In this document: positions 49,877 to 59,534 of the stretch, one piece after another
Layout of the letters: each line of letters opens with the position of its first letter
Position numbering within the stretch: position 1 is the stretch's first letter
Assembly: GCF_003129905.1 (NCBI RefSeq)
Contig: NZ_QFFM01000005.1
Span: forward strand, 79,802-143,801
Length of the DNA stretch: 64,000 nucleotides
Source of the DNA: Bifidobacterium callitrichidarum
GTDB taxonomy: Bacteria > Actinomycetota > Actinomycetes > Actinomycetales > Bifidobacteriaceae
Reading direction: 5' to 3'
Translations under genes and position numbers: made by a program
The notes under the pieces: model-generated
Seen by the model: only the letters and a program-made list of their open reading frames with translations
Told to the model about the DNA's origin: nothing
The model's database searches: none

Positions 49877-49923
49877 CTACCCTTCAGTCGACTTCGCCGA
49901 CAGCTCCCCTGCCAAGGGGAGCC
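49877..49923 (-). repeat. GAGGGGAG repeat, single reverse copy
   Basis: A reverse-oriented copy (CCCTTCAGTCGACTTCGCCGAC then GCTCCCCTGCCAAGGGGAGCC) lies between metF and glnE. A reading frame runs through it upstream of glnE, but I take the repeat as non-coding. Confidence 0.75.
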
Positions 49924-49996
49924 GAGGAGCGTGCATTCCCTGATTTCCGCCCGACTCGCGCGAAAAGCTCCCATCGGACGGTTAAACTGGAATTCC

Positions 49997-52900
49997 ATGG
50001 AACCAAAGACGACGTTCAATCCCAGCGCAATGGACCTCATCCGGGCGGGACTGCAGGATCTCGACAAATCCCGCACGCTGTTCGACCAACTCAAGGCGGA
50101 CGGCATCCCCGATGAGCGTCGTGCCGAACTGCTGGGCATGCTGTCCCACGCCTGCGACCCGGACGTGGCGTTGCGCAACTTCGTGGACATCGTCAACGCC
50201 ATGCAGTCCAGCGGCCGTGATCTGAGCCGCGTGATGCCGGACGGTGCCGCGCTCAAACGCCTCGTCACCGTGCTCGGCGTCTCGGACGCCATGGGCAAGT
50301 TCATGCGCTTCAAGCCGGACCTCGTGGAGGCCGCGGCGGTGGACAACTGCGACAGCCACCTGTTCAACCACGCCCAGCGCCGCGCGCATCTGCTCAGGGC
50401 GGTGGGCGCCGACCCGGACGAGCCGGCCCATCCGGTAGCCACCAAGGACCTGGCCGAGGCGGCCACGGCCCTGCGCGCCAGCTACCGCAAGCAACTGGCC
50501 GCCATCATCGCCCAGGATGCCGTGGCGGACGACCCCACCGCCATCCAGCCGACCATCAGCCGCGAACTTTCGGACCTTGCGGACGCGGCGCTCGAAGGCG
50601 CGCTGGCCATCGCCCGCCACGAAGTGCCGGGCAGCGAACACGTGCGCTTCACCATCATCGGCATGGGCAAACTCGGCGCCCAGGAACTGAACTACGTCTC
50701 CGACGTGGACCTTATCTACGTGGTCGAGCCGGCGGACAAGGAAACGGATCATCAGACGCTCATCCGCGTGGGCACCAAGATGGGCACCATGCTGCAGCGC
50801 GTCTGCCAGTCCGCCATCATGGGCGTCGCTGAACAGCCGTTGTGGCAGATCGACGGCGGGCTGCGCCCCGAAGGCAAGGATGGCCAGCTGGTCCGCGTAC
50901 TCGACTCGCACAAGACCTATTACGAGCAGTGGGCCGAGAACTGGGAGTTCCAAGCCCTGCTCAAGGCCCGTCCGGTGGCCGGCGACCCCGACCTCGGCAA
51001 GGCGTACATGGACATGACCCGCCCGTTCGTCTGGACGGCCTCCAAGCGCAAGAACTTCGTCTACGACTGCCAGAAGATGCGTCAGCGAGTCGAGAACCTT
51101 ATCCCCGCGCCCCTGAAGGACCGTGAGATCAAACTTGGCCGAGGCGGCCTGCGCGACGTGGAATTCACCGTGCAGATGTTGCAGCTCGTCCACGGCCGTA
51201 CCGACGAATCACTGCGCACCAGCAACACGCTCGACTCGTTGCAGCGCCTATCCGAAGGCGGCTACATTTCCCGCAAGCAGGCCGTGCGCATGTCCAAGGA
51301 CTACCGGTTCGAGCGCGTGATGGAACACCGCCAGCAGATCTGGTCGCTGAAGCGCACGCACCTGTTCCCGGACCTCGGCCGCGCCTCGGTGGGCGGGCTG
51401 GAGAAGAAGCGCGACATCGACGTGGACGAACTCAACCGGAACCAGGAACTGCGTCGCCTCGCCCGCGCCTTCGGCCTTCATCCGGAGGAGCTCGTCGAAA
51501 AGTACGACGATGTGCGCCGCGAGGTCCGTCACCTCCATCTCGACATCTACTACCGTCCGATGCTGCCGGTCAACGCCCAGCTTGAGGACGACCAGATCAA
51601 CCTGAGCGTCGAAGTGGCCCAAGAACGATTCGCGTCCATCGGCTTCGGCGACCCGCAGGCCGCCATCCGCCACGTGCAGGCCCTCACCGCCGGTGTGGGC
51701 CGCGCGGCCAAGATCAACCGCATCATCCTGCCCGCCGTGCTGCAATGGCTGGGGGAGGGACAGAACCCGGACATGGGCCTGCTCAACTGGCGCAAGCTGG
51801 AGGAGAACTTCGGCACGGACTCCAGCTACCTCGGCTTCCTACGCGACTCCACTTCGGCGGCGCAGCGCCTGTGCCACATCCTGTCCAACTCCCGGTTCCT
51901 GGGTGACGCGCTCAACAAGTCGGTCGAATCCATCAGCTGGCTTGGCGACGATGACGACCTCAAGGCCCGCACACGCGAAGCGCTGGACGTACAGACGCAT
52001 TCGGTGCTGGAACGTTTCGGCTCCAGCATCAACGAATTCGCCAACTCCGTGCGCGCCATGCGCCGTCACGAGATCGAACGCATCGGATTGGCCTGGATGA
52101 GCGGCGTGATGGACGATGCCACCTGTCTGAAAGCCATGACCGACGTCTACGATGCCATCATCGATGCCTCGTTGACTTGGGCCGTGCGTCACCAGACCGC
52201 GGCGTTCGGCGTCGCGTCCGCGCCGGCGGACATCGCGGTGATCGCCATGGGCCGCTATGGCGGACGCGAGGTGAACTTCAGCTCCGACGCGGACGCCATC
52301 CTCATCTACCGTCCCGCCGACGACGCCGATGACGCGCAAGCCAACGCCTTCGCCAAGAAGACGGTGGAGGACCTGCGGGCCATTCTGCAGGGGCCGACCA
52401 CGTTGGAACCGAAGATCGAGCTCGATCTCGACCTGCGTCCGGAAGGCAAGAACGGGCCGATCGTGCGCTCGTACGCCTCATGCGAGGAATACTACGAATC
52501 CTGGGCATCGACCTGGGAACGCCAGGCGCTGTTGCGTGCGCGCTACGCGGCTGGTGACGCCGAACTCGCCCGCGACTTCCTTATCAACATCGCGGACCCC
52601 CTGCGCTACCCGACCGTCGAACTCACCGATGCCGAGCTGCAAAGCATCCGCAAGCTCAAGGCACGCATGGAGGCCGAACGACTGCCACGCGGCGTGCGTC
52701 GCGAACGCCACCTGAAACTCGGCAAGGGCGGCCTTTCGGACGTGGAGTGGACCGTGCAGCTCATGCAGCTGCAACACGCCGGCGATATCCGGGATCTGCG
52801 CGTTAACGGCACCCTGGAGGCACTGGACGTGCTGGAGGCCAAGAAACTCATCAGCCCGATGGACGCCATCCAGCTGCGCAAGGCATGGATGCTATGCACC

Positions 52901-53185
52901 GCGGCCCGTAACGGCAACTACCTGTGGTCCGGACGCGCCAACCAGGCGGACATCCTGCCGGACGACATCTACTCGCTCGGCGGCATCGCCGTGTATCTCG
53001 GCTACGGCGCGCATCGCGGACAGCATTTCGAGAACGACCTGTTGGGTGTCATGCGCAAGTGCCGCGACGTATGCCAGCGGCTTTTCTACGGCCAGATCGA
53101 GGAGACCGCACAGCAGCCGGCGTCCCCGCGCATGCACGTAATCGCCCCGAGACTCGTCGAAAACCGCCGTCGCGCCCAGCGGTAG
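49997..53185 (+). CDS. glnE: Glutamine synthetase adenylyltransferase/deadenylylase
   Basis: GlnE attaches and removes AMP on glutamine synthetase, tuning nitrogen assimilation, and so connects with the glutamate synthase genes at the left of the window. From the ATG at 49997 the protein is about 1062 aa. The two nucleotidyltransferase domains are visible: GMGKLGAQELNYVSDVDLIY at about residue 222 (adenylyl-removing) and AMGRYGGREVNFSSDADAIL at about 750 (adenylylating), each followed by a helical GlnD-like domain (LGRGGLRDVEF and LGKGGLSDVEW). A longer frame from 49832 would read through a repeat and is unlikely; the ribosome binding site at 49997 is weak. Confidence 0.93.
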   Translation: MEPKTTFNPSAMDLIRAGLQDLDKSRTLFDQLKADGIPDERRAELLGMLSHACDPDVALRNFVDIVNAMQSSGRDLSRVMPDGAALKRLVTVLGVSDAMGKFMRFKPDLVEAAAVDNCDSHLFNHAQRRAHLLRAVGADPDEPAHPVATKDLAEAATALRASYRKQLAAIIAQDAVADDPTAIQPTISRELSDLADAALEGALAIARHEVPGSEHVRFTIIGMGKLGAQELNYVSDVDLIYVVEPADKETDHQTLIRVGTKMGTMLQRVCQSAIMGVAEQPLWQIDGGLRPEGKDGQLVRVLDSHKTYYEQWAENWEFQALLKARPVAGDPDLGKAYMDMTRPFVWTASKRKNFVYDCQKMRQRVENLIPAPLKDREIKLGRGGLRDVEFTVQMLQLVHGRTDESLRTSNTLDSLQRLSEGGYISRKQAVRMSKDYRFERVMEHRQQIWSLKRTHLFPDLGRASVGGLEKKRDIDVDELNRNQELRRLARAFGLHPEELVEKYDDVRREVRHLHLDIYYRPMLPVNAQLEDDQINLSVEVAQERFASIGFGDPQAAIRHVQALTAGVGRAAKINRIILPAVLQWLGEGQNPDMGLLNWRKLEENFGTDSSYLGFLRDSTSAAQRLCHILSNSRFLGDALNKSVESISWLGDDDDLKARTREALDVQTHSVLERFGSSINEFANSVRAMRRHEIERIGLAWMSGVMDDATCLKAMTDVYDAIIDASLTWAVRHQTAAFGVASAPADIAVIAMGRYGGREVNFSSDADAILIYRPADDADDAQANAFAKKTVEDLRAILQGPTTLEPKIELDLDLRPEGKNGPIVRSYASCEEYYESWASTWERQALLRARYAAGDAELARDFLINIADPLRYPTVELTDAELQSIRKLKARMEAERLPRGVRRERHLKLGKGGLSDVEWTVQLMQLQHAGDIRDLRVNGTLEALDVLEAKKLISPMDAIQLRKAWMLCTAARNGNYLWSGRANQADILPDDIYSLGGIAVYLGYGAHRGQHFENDLLGVMRKCRDVCQRLFYGQIEETAQQPASPRMHVIAPRLVENRRRAQR

Positions 53186-53212
53186 GGGAGCGATCCGCTC
53201 GTGAGTTATTCT

Positions 53213-53325
53213 GGCTCCCCTCTCCGAGGGGAGCCGTCGTCGAAGACGACTGAGGGGAGTTTCGTCTGATTCATGAGGTTCCTTTCAGTCTCCTACGGTG
53301 ACAGCTCCTCTCAAAGAGGGGAGTC
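53213..53325. repeat. Inverted pair of GAGGGGAG repeats, glnE-pyrB spacer
   Basis: A forward copy (53213-53260) and a reverse copy (53279-53325) face each other across an 18-base gap. In the forward copy the second hairpin is GTCGTCGAAGACGAC. Confidence 0.85.
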
Positions 53326-53456
53326 ACGATGGAATCGTCGAAACCCCCGGAATCAAGGGTGAACACTCGGTGAACGCGGCTGTCCGAAAAATGGCGTAAG
53401 TTAGATTAGGTCACACAAGGGTGGCCACCTGAAACCAACGAGCGAAAAGGTGAGCC
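53326..53456 (+). promoter_or_regulatory. pyrB leader with small palindrome
   Basis: GGTGAACACTCGGTGAAC is a short direct repeat (about 53359-53376). TTAGATTAGG near 53402 could be a -10 region. GGTGGCCACC, a perfect 10-bp palindrome, stands at about 53420-53429, downstream of it and just before the ribosome binding site, where it could bind a repressor. I see no PyrR-type attenuator. Confidence 0.3.
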
Positions 53457-54437
53457 TTGTCTGAAGAAACACCCATGGTCGGCAAGAGCGTGGTGACGCT
53501 GGACGACCTGTCTACCAATCAGATTCTCGAACTACTGCATAAGGCCGAGTACATCGACGCGCATCGCAAAGAGGTGTCCCACACCTGCGAGGGCCGCGTG
53601 CTCGCCACCTTGTTCTACGAGCCTTCCACTCGAACCCGCCTGAGCTTCGAGACCGCCATGCTGCGCCTCGGAGGCAAGGTCATCGGCTTCGCCGGCGCGC
53701 AGCTGGCCTCCGTGACCAAGGGCGAGTCCATCTCGGACACGCTCAAGACCGTCTCCAACTACGTGGACGTGGTCGCCATCCGTCACCCGAAGGAGGGTGC
53801 GGCGCTGGTGGCCTCCCGTGCGGCGAGCGTGCCGGTGATCAATGCCGGCGACGGCGGCCATATGCACCCCACGCAGACGCTGGCCGACCTGGCCACGCTG
53901 CAGTCTCGCTTCGGCCGCATCACGAACCTGACCGTGGGCCTGTGTGGCGACCTGACCTTTGGCCGTACTGTGCACTCCCTGATCGAGACCCTGTGCCGCT
54001 TCGGCAACGTGCGTTTCGTGCTCATCAGCCCGGACGAGCTCAAGACCCCGCAGTACGTCATCGACCGCATCAACGCCACCCCGAGCTGCTCCTACGTGGA
54101 GGTGCGCGACCTGGCCTCCGTGATCGGCGACCTCGACGTGCTGTACATGACCCGCGTGCAGAAGGAGCGTTTCTTCAACGAGGACGACTACCTGCGCCTG
54201 AGGGACACCTACATCCTCGACGAGGACAAGCTCTCCCTCGCCAAGCCGGACATGGCCGTGCTCCACCCGCTGCCGCGCGTCAACGAGATCGCCGTGGAAG
54301 TGGACGACGACCCGCGCGCCGCCTACTTCGAGCAGGTTAAGAACGGCATGCTCATGCGTATGGCGCTCGAAAGCTCCGTGGTGGGCGACGAACTGCCCGG
54401 ATACGAACCGCTCAACCCCAAGGAGGTCCAGGCCTGA
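53457..54437 (+). CDS. pyrB: Aspartate carbamoyltransferase catalytic subunit
   Basis: PyrB joins carbamoyl phosphate and aspartate, the first committed step of pyrimidine synthesis. The TTG at 53457, with AAAAGGTGAG upstream, gives 326 aa; an ATG at 53475 is the alternative. Carbamoyl-phosphate contacts are FYEPSTRTRLSFE and MHPTQTLAD, and aspartate contacts are HPLPRVNEI. It overlaps pyrI by one base, so catalytic and regulatory subunits are made together and should form the allosteric dodecamer known from enterobacteria. Confidence 0.95.
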   Translation: MSEETPMVGKSVVTLDDLSTNQILELLHKAEYIDAHRKEVSHTCEGRVLATLFYEPSTRTRLSFETAMLRLGGKVIGFAGAQLASVTKGESISDTLKTVSNYVDVVAIRHPKEGAALVASRAASVPVINAGDGGHMHPTQTLADLATLQSRFGRITNLTVGLCGDLTFGRTVHSLIETLCRFGNVRFVLISPDELKTPQYVIDRINATPSCSYVEVRDLASVIGDLDVLYMTRVQKERFFNEDDYLRLRDTYILDEDKLSLAKPDMAVLHPLPRVNEIAVEVDDDPRAAYFEQVKNGMLMRMALESSVVGDELPGYEPLNPKEVQA

Positions 54438-54856
54438 TGGAAGTCACCAGCATCGTCAACGGCATCATCATCGACCATGTGCCGGCCGGCACCTCGCTCA
54501 AGGTGCTCGAATACCTCAAGATCGACCCGTCCAAGACCAAGCTTGCGCTCATCATGAACACCACGTCCCAGCGCTACGGCTCGAAGGACATCATCAAGAT
54601 CGAGGACGACAAGGACATCGACCTCGACGTGCTCGGCTTCGTGGCCCGCCAGGCCACCGTGGATGTGGTCCGCGGCGGCACGATCGTGGAGAAGAAGACG
54701 CCGCACCTGCCCGAGCACATCGTGGGCGTGATCAAGTGCGTCAACCCGCGCTGTGTGACCACCACCGAGCCCGGCATCAAGCAGATGTTCCACCTCGTGC
54801 ACTCCGAGCGCATGGAATACCGTTGCGATTACTGCGACGAGGAAGCCAAACTGTGA
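54437..54856 (+). CDS. pyrI: Aspartate carbamoyltransferase regulatory subunit
   Basis: PyrI binds CTP and ATP and passes their effect to PyrB. The 139-aa protein has the N-terminal nucleotide-binding domain (GIIIDHVPAGTSLKVLEYL) and the C-terminal zinc domain with four cysteines (CVNPRC and CDYC). Its ATG uses the last A of the pyrB stop, and its TGA overlaps the pyrC GTG. Confidence 0.96.
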   Translation: MEVTSIVNGIIIDHVPAGTSLKVLEYLKIDPSKTKLALIMNTTSQRYGSKDIIKIEDDKDIDLDVLGFVARQATVDVVRGGTIVEKKTPHLPEHIVGVIKCVNPRCVTTTEPGIKQMFHLVHSERMEYRCDYCDEEAKL

Positions 54857-56382
54857 GCATCACCCTACGCAACATCAAGGTCTGGAACACCGGCGAGATC
54901 ATCGACCTGGTGGTTCCGGGCCTTGCCGACGCCTACTTCGCCGACACGGACGCCTTGCATGATGGCGCCGACATCGACGCCACCGGCCTGACGCTGGCCC
55001 CCGGCTTCGCCGACCCGCACGTCCACTTCCGCGACCCCGGCCAGACCTACAAGGAATCCATGGTCTCCGGTTGCCGCGCCTCCGCGTCCGGCGGATACAC
55101 GAACGTGCTCATCATGCCGAACACGCTGCCCGCGCTCGACGGTCAGGCCGTGACCGAGGAGGATGCCGCCGCCGACAAGCCCGGCGCACGCGAGGTGCTG
55201 GACGCCGGATGCGGCAACGTCATCGATTTCCTGCAGCAGTACGACGCCGCCCACGACGTCAAGCTGCCGGTCCGCTACGACCTGTGCGTCTGCGCATCCA
55301 AGGACCGCGCCGGTCGCGAGGCCAGCGACACCGCCGACTGGCTCAGGTACGTGCCCGGATTCGAGGACGACGCCAAGACCGCGGCCATGAACGAGCACCC
55401 CGTCACCGCGATCAGCGACGACGGCTCCGCTGTACCCGAGCCGATTCTCGACGACGTGCTGGCCAACGCGAAAGCATCCGGCCTGTGTCTTATCGAGCAC
55501 TGCGAGCATCACGACACCGGCGCCGTCAATGATGGCCTGGTCTCCCGCAAACTCGGCGTGCCCGGCATCCCCGAGGACACCGAACTGAAGATCGTGGCCC
55601 GCGACATCGAAGCGGCCCGCAGGACCGGCATCCACGTGCACTTCCAGCACGTGAGCACCGCGATCTCGTTCGATGCGATCCGCAAGGCCAAAGCCGAGGG
55701 ACTGCCCATCACCTGCGAGACCGCGCCGCACTACCTCGCCCTGAGCGACGAAGCGCTGCTCGAATACGGCACGCTGGCCAAGATGAACCCGCCGCTGCGT
55801 TCCGAGGACGACCGCAAGGCCACCATCGCGGCCATCGCGGATGGCACCGTGGACCTGCTTGCCACCGACCATGCACCGCACACTATGGAGGAGAAGGAAC
55901 TTGGTTTCCTCAAGGCCCCCAACGGCATCATCGGCCTCGAATGCGCGTATGGTGTATGCCACAAGGTGCTGGTGGACGGCGGGTTCATCTCCGACGAACG
56001 CCTCATTGAACTCATGAGCGTGGGACCGGACGAGCTCATGGGCCACGAGCCCACGGACATCGCCGTGCTTGTGGAGGACTTCGCCGAACCCGCACCCACC
56101 GGGGATGACCCGGATGGCGTGATTGCGGGGGAGACGGCCGATGCCGCCGGCCACTCCGCCGACGGGACGAAGCGCGAGGGCGTCAACCGCCTGCTCGACC
56201 TGGGCAGCGTGGAAGGTTCCGAGAACGTGGACCTTGTGGTGCTCAACACCGACGAGGAATGGACCGTGGATCCGGAAGCGTTCCACTCCAAGGCCCGCAA
56301 CACCCCGTTCGGCGGCTGGAAGGTCACCGGACGCCCGCTCGCCACCATCATCGGCTCGCAGTTCATGTTCAGCCGGCTGTAA
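54853..56382 (+). CDS. pyrC: Dihydroorotase
   Basis: PyrC closes carbamoyl aspartate to dihydroorotate. The GTG at 54853 overlaps the pyrI stop (GTGA), giving 509 aa. The metal-site motif FADPHVHFRDPGQ, IEHCEHHD, FQHVST and LATDHAPH identify a class I dihydroorotase. A Gly/Asp/Ala-rich insert (residues about 415-445) between barrel and C-terminal domain makes it longer than the usual 430 residues. A frame starting at 54736 is only an upstream extension inside pyrI. Confidence 0.94.
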   Translation: MSITLRNIKVWNTGEIIDLVVPGLADAYFADTDALHDGADIDATGLTLAPGFADPHVHFRDPGQTYKESMVSGCRASASGGYTNVLIMPNTLPALDGQAVTEEDAAADKPGAREVLDAGCGNVIDFLQQYDAAHDVKLPVRYDLCVCASKDRAGREASDTADWLRYVPGFEDDAKTAAMNEHPVTAISDDGSAVPEPILDDVLANAKASGLCLIEHCEHHDTGAVNDGLVSRKLGVPGIPEDTELKIVARDIEAARRTGIHVHFQHVSTAISFDAIRKAKAEGLPITCETAPHYLALSDEALLEYGTLAKMNPPLRSEDDRKATIAAIADGTVDLLATDHAPHTMEEKELGFLKAPNGIIGLECAYGVCHKVLVDGGFISDERLIELMSVGPDELMGHEPTDIAVLVEDFAEPAPTGDDPDGVIAGETADAAGHSADGTKREGVNRLLDLGSVEGSENVDLVVLNTDEEWTVDPEAFHSKARNTPFGGWKVTGRPLATIIGSQFMFSRL

Positions 56383-56405
56383 CACATTCGTACGTAAGGT
56401 AACTG

Positions 56406-56516
56406 CCCCTTAGTCAAGTTCCGCTTGCCATCCCCTCAGAGAGAGGGAGCCGAGGTACTCTATTCCGGCTTCCTTTCTCTCAGCGGAGATGGCAGCGAGG
56501 CTGGCTGAGGGGAACC
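56406..56516. repeat. Inverted pair of GAGGGGAG repeats, pyrC-pyrF spacer
   Basis: A reverse copy (56406-56451) is followed by a forward copy (56467-56516), so here the pair points outward, unlike most other pairs. Both have diverged (GGCTTCCTTTC, GGCTGAGGGGAACC), suggesting greater age. Confidence 0.75.
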
Positions 56517-56540
56517 CCGAAAAAGAACGAAAGGACTTCG

Positions 56541-57512
56541 ATGGACCGCCTGATCGAAGCAATCGAAAACACCCAGAACCCGTCCGTCGTGGGCCTTGAC
56601 CCCACCGAAGCGCTGGTGCCCCCGCAAGTGGTGGCCAGCTTCGCCGACGAGGTGCGTGATTCGGTGGAATCCCCTGAAGAACTGCCCGCCGCCCAACTGG
56701 CTGTGGCGTACTTCGAATTCAACCGCACCATCATCGACGCGATTGCCGACATCGTCCCCGCCGTCAAGCCGCAAATCGCCATGTACGAAGCGCTCGGCCC
56801 GGCCGGCGTGGACGTGTACACGATGACCTGCGAATACGCGGCCCAGCAGGGTCTGTACGTGCTCGGCGACGTCAAGCGCGGCGACATCGGTTCCACCGCG
56901 GCAGCCTACGCCCATCACCTGAGCGGCGTTGCCGGCGGCGAAAGCAGCGAGACCTTCGACCCGTGGCATGAGGACGCCGTGACCGTGAACCCGTACCTCG
57001 GCACCGACGGCATCACCCCGTTCGTCGAGGCCGCAGCCGCCGCGGACAAGGACATCTTCGTGCTTGTGCGCACCTCCAACCCGTCGTCCAGCGAGCTGCA
57101 GATGCTCGACCTGGCGGACGGCAAGAAGGTCTACGAGCACGTAGCCGACCTCGTGGAAGGCTGGGGTGCCGAGACCGTCGGCTCGCACGGCTACTCCCGC
57201 GTGGGCGCCGTGGTGGGCGCCACCCATCCCGAGGAAGGCCGTGCGCTGCGGGCCCGCCTGCCGCCCACGTTCGTCCTGGTTCCGGGCTACGGCGCGCAGG
57301 GCGGCACGGCCCAGGACGTGGCCGGCATGTTCGACGAGCAGGGCTCCGGCGCTATCGTCAACTCCTCGCGCGGCATCATTGGTGCTTGGAAGAAGACCGG
57401 CAAGTACTCCGAATCCATGACCGCCGACGAGGCGCTCGGCCTCGTGGCCGACAGCGCACGCCAGGCCGCGCTCGACATGCGCGATAATCTGCGCGTGGCC
57501 GTGTACCGCTGA
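56541..57512 (+). CDS. pyrF: Orotidine 5'-phosphate decarboxylase, type 2
   Basis: PyrF decarboxylates OMP to UMP, the last step of the pathway. The 323-aa length and VGLDPTEALVPPQVV start mark the longer type 2 subfamily common in actinobacteria. The catalytic DVKRGDIGSTA loop, PYLGTDGITPF and VPGYGAQGGT phosphate-binding segments are present. The ATG at 56541 follows GAAAGGA. pyrK follows after about 85 bases. Confidence 0.95.
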   Translation: MDRLIEAIENTQNPSVVGLDPTEALVPPQVVASFADEVRDSVESPEELPAAQLAVAYFEFNRTIIDAIADIVPAVKPQIAMYEALGPAGVDVYTMTCEYAAQQGLYVLGDVKRGDIGSTAAAYAHHLSGVAGGESSETFDPWHEDAVTVNPYLGTDGITPFVEAAAAADKDIFVLVRTSNPSSSELQMLDLADGKKVYEHVADLVEGWGAETVGSHGYSRVGAVVGATHPEEGRALRARLPPTFVLVPGYGAQGGTAQDVAGMFDEQGSGAIVNSSRGIIGAWKKTGKYSESMTADEALGLVADSARQAALDMRDNLRVAVYR

Positions 57513-57596
57513 CATTTCCCGACCTGGTAGAGCATGTGCTCCGGCACGGCTCTCCGGCCGGTCCGAAGCACATCGACAATCGCGAATAGGAACCTT

Positions 57597-58421
57597 ATGA
57601 CTACCTTCACCCCGACACATGACGTGGTGGCCGAAGCGCAGGCGGCGGGCTTCTTCCCGCCCCGCCACACCGTCGAGATCACCGACGCGCGTGCGCTGGC
57701 CGACCGTGTGATGCGGCTCACTTTCCGTGACCCGTTCATCGCCTCCCACGCCAAGCCCGCCCAGTTCGTCAACCTGTTCACCCACGACGACTTCATGCTC
57801 ATGCCCCGCCCGTTTGGCGTGAGCGAGGTCGAAGGTGATGAGGTGAGCGTGATCTTCGCCGTCATCGGCCACGGCACCGAACAGCTCGCCCAGCTCAAGG
57901 CCGGCGACACCGTGGACGTGCTCGGCCCGCTCGGACGTGGCTTCAACCTCAAGCAGGACGCCAACTACATCCTCGTGGGCGGAGGTCTCGGCGTGCCCCC
58001 GCTGATCTGCGCCGCGCAGAAGATCGCCTCCCTGGCCGGCTCCGTGGCCACTTCCGTGATCGGATACCGCGACGAACGCTTCGCCGAGGAGTATGTTTCC
58101 CGCCACACCGACCGTTCGTGGAGCATCACCAACGCCGAAGGCAATGTGGTGGACCTGCTGAACCAGCTGGAGACCTCCGGCGACCTTGACGTGGACGGCC
58201 TTAAGCCAGTGATTCTCTCCTGCGGCCCGTTGCCGATGATGAAGGCCGTGGCCGCATGGGCCGCCAAGCGCGGCATCCCGGCACAGCTCAGCATGGAGCA
58301 GCGCATGGGCTGCGGCTACGGCACCTGCGTGCTGTGCACTGTGGACACCGTGGACGGCAGACTCAAAGTCTGCACCGACGGCCCGGTGTTCACCCGCGAA
58401 CAGCTCGGATGGGGAGAGTGA
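57597..58421 (+). CDS. pyrK: Dihydroorotate dehydrogenase electron-transfer subunit
   Basis: PyrK carries FAD and a 2Fe-2S cluster and links PyrD to NAD. The 274-aa protein, from the ATG at 57597, has the FAD-binding RPFGVSEV, NAD-binding VGGGLGVPPLI, and the C-terminal cysteines of CGYGTCVLCTVDT plus Cys in LKVCTDGP. pyrD starts three bases after its stop, so the two subunits are co-translated. Confidence 0.94.
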   Translation: MTTFTPTHDVVAEAQAAGFFPPRHTVEITDARALADRVMRLTFRDPFIASHAKPAQFVNLFTHDDFMLMPRPFGVSEVEGDEVSVIFAVIGHGTEQLAQLKAGDTVDVLGPLGRGFNLKQDANYILVGGGLGVPPLICAAQKIASLAGSVATSVIGYRDERFAEEYVSRHTDRSWSITNAEGNVVDLLNQLETSGDLDVDGLKPVILSCGPLPMMKAVAAWAAKRGIPAQLSMEQRMGCGYGTCVLCTVDTVDGRLKVCTDGPVFTREQLGWGE

Positions 58422-58423
58422 GC

Positions 58424-59392
58424 ATGAGCGAGAACGCTACGACAAACGCCAACGACAACCACATCAACATCTACGAGGCTCACGAGTGGAAACACCCCAC
58501 CAAGGTGGCCGGCGTGACCTGGAAGAACCCCGTGGGCACCGCCTCCGGCACGTTCCAGTACGCCGCCGTGCGCTGGTTCTACGACGTCAGCGAGCTCGGC
58601 GCGGTGAGCACCAAGGGCTGCTCGCCCGTGCCGTGGGAAGGCAACCAGTCCCCGCGCACCGCTGAAGGCCCGGCCTCGAACCTCAACGCCGTGGGCCTGC
58701 AGAACCCCGGTGTGGACCACTATCTCGAAGACGACCTGCCCAAGCTCAAGGCCGCCGGCGCCCTGGTGGTGGCCAATGTGGCCGGCCACTGCGACGACGA
58801 CTACATGCAGGTGGTCGCCAAGCTCGCCGATTCCACGGCGGACATGTTGGAAATCAACGTGAGCTGCCCGAACGTGACCCACGGCGGCATGAGTGTGGGT
58901 ACCGACCCGGTGGCCCTCGCCTCTCTCATGGACAAGCTGCGTCCGATGACCGATAAGCCGCTGGTCGTCAAGCTCACGCCGAACGTCACCGACATCACCG
59001 TGCCGGCACGCGCCGCTGTGGAGCATGGCGCGGACGCCTTGAGCATGATTAACACGTTGTTGGGCATGCGTCTGGACATCCGCACCGGCGAGCCGATCAT
59101 TGCCAACAAGACCGGCGGCGTATCAGGCCCGGCTGTGCTGCCCATCGGCATCGCGGCCGTGTACCGCACGCGCACCGCCCTGCCGGACATCCCGATCATC
59201 GGCATCGGCGGCATCGACTCCGGCGAGAAGGCCCTCGAATACTTGTACGCCGGTGCGAATGCCGTGGAAGTGGGCGCGGCCGCGCTCTTCGACCCGGTGG
59301 CACCACTGCGCATCGCCCGCGAACTGGACGACCTGCTCGACGCACGTCCCGAACTCGCTGCTAAACTGGCCGCAGGCAAAACTTGGCGATAA
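58424..59392 (+). CDS. pyrD: Dihydroorotate dehydrogenase catalytic subunit, class 1B
   Basis: PyrD oxidises dihydroorotate to orotate with FMN. The 322-aa barrel has the class 1 catalytic cysteine in EINVSCPNVTHGG and FMN contacts NPVGTASGTF, KTGGVSGPAV and GIGGIDSGEKA. Its pairing with pyrK makes it the NAD-linked class 1B enzyme. GGGGAGAG upstream of the ATG lies inside pyrK. Confidence 0.95.
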   Translation: MSENATTNANDNHINIYEAHEWKHPTKVAGVTWKNPVGTASGTFQYAAVRWFYDVSELGAVSTKGCSPVPWEGNQSPRTAEGPASNLNAVGLQNPGVDHYLEDDLPKLKAAGALVVANVAGHCDDDYMQVVAKLADSTADMLEINVSCPNVTHGGMSVGTDPVALASLMDKLRPMTDKPLVVKLTPNVTDITVPARAAVEHGADALSMINTLLGMRLDIRTGEPIIANKTGGVSGPAVLPIGIAAVYRTRTALPDIPIIGIGGIDSGEKALEYLYAGANAVEVGAAALFDPVAPLRIARELDDLLDARPELAAKLAAGKTWR

Positions 59393-59401
59393 CACCTGCC
59401 T

Positions 59402-59513
59402 GGCTCCCCTCACCGAGGGGAGTTGGCGGCGGAGCCGACTGAGGGGAGTGACCTATGCCGATCACTCTCCCTCAGTCACCTATCGGTGACGGCATCCCTC
59501 GGTGAGGGGAGCC
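59402..59513. repeat. Inverted pair of GAGGGGAG repeats, pyrD-pyrE spacer
   Basis: A forward copy (59402-59449) and a reverse copy (59467-59513) face each other. The pair fills nearly the whole spacer, so the pyrD-pyrE junction within an apparent operon is a repeat insertion site. Confidence 0.85.
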
Positions 59514-59534
59514 AGAAATACAGAGGAGAACGTT

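Noticed and set aside
49832..49996. N-terminal extension of GlnE
   Set aside because: It would translate through a palindromic repeat and has no homology to GlnE N-termini.
54736..54852. N-terminal extension of dihydroorotase
   Set aside because: It lies within pyrI in another frame; the GTG at 54853 overlapping the pyrI stop gives the family's normal start.
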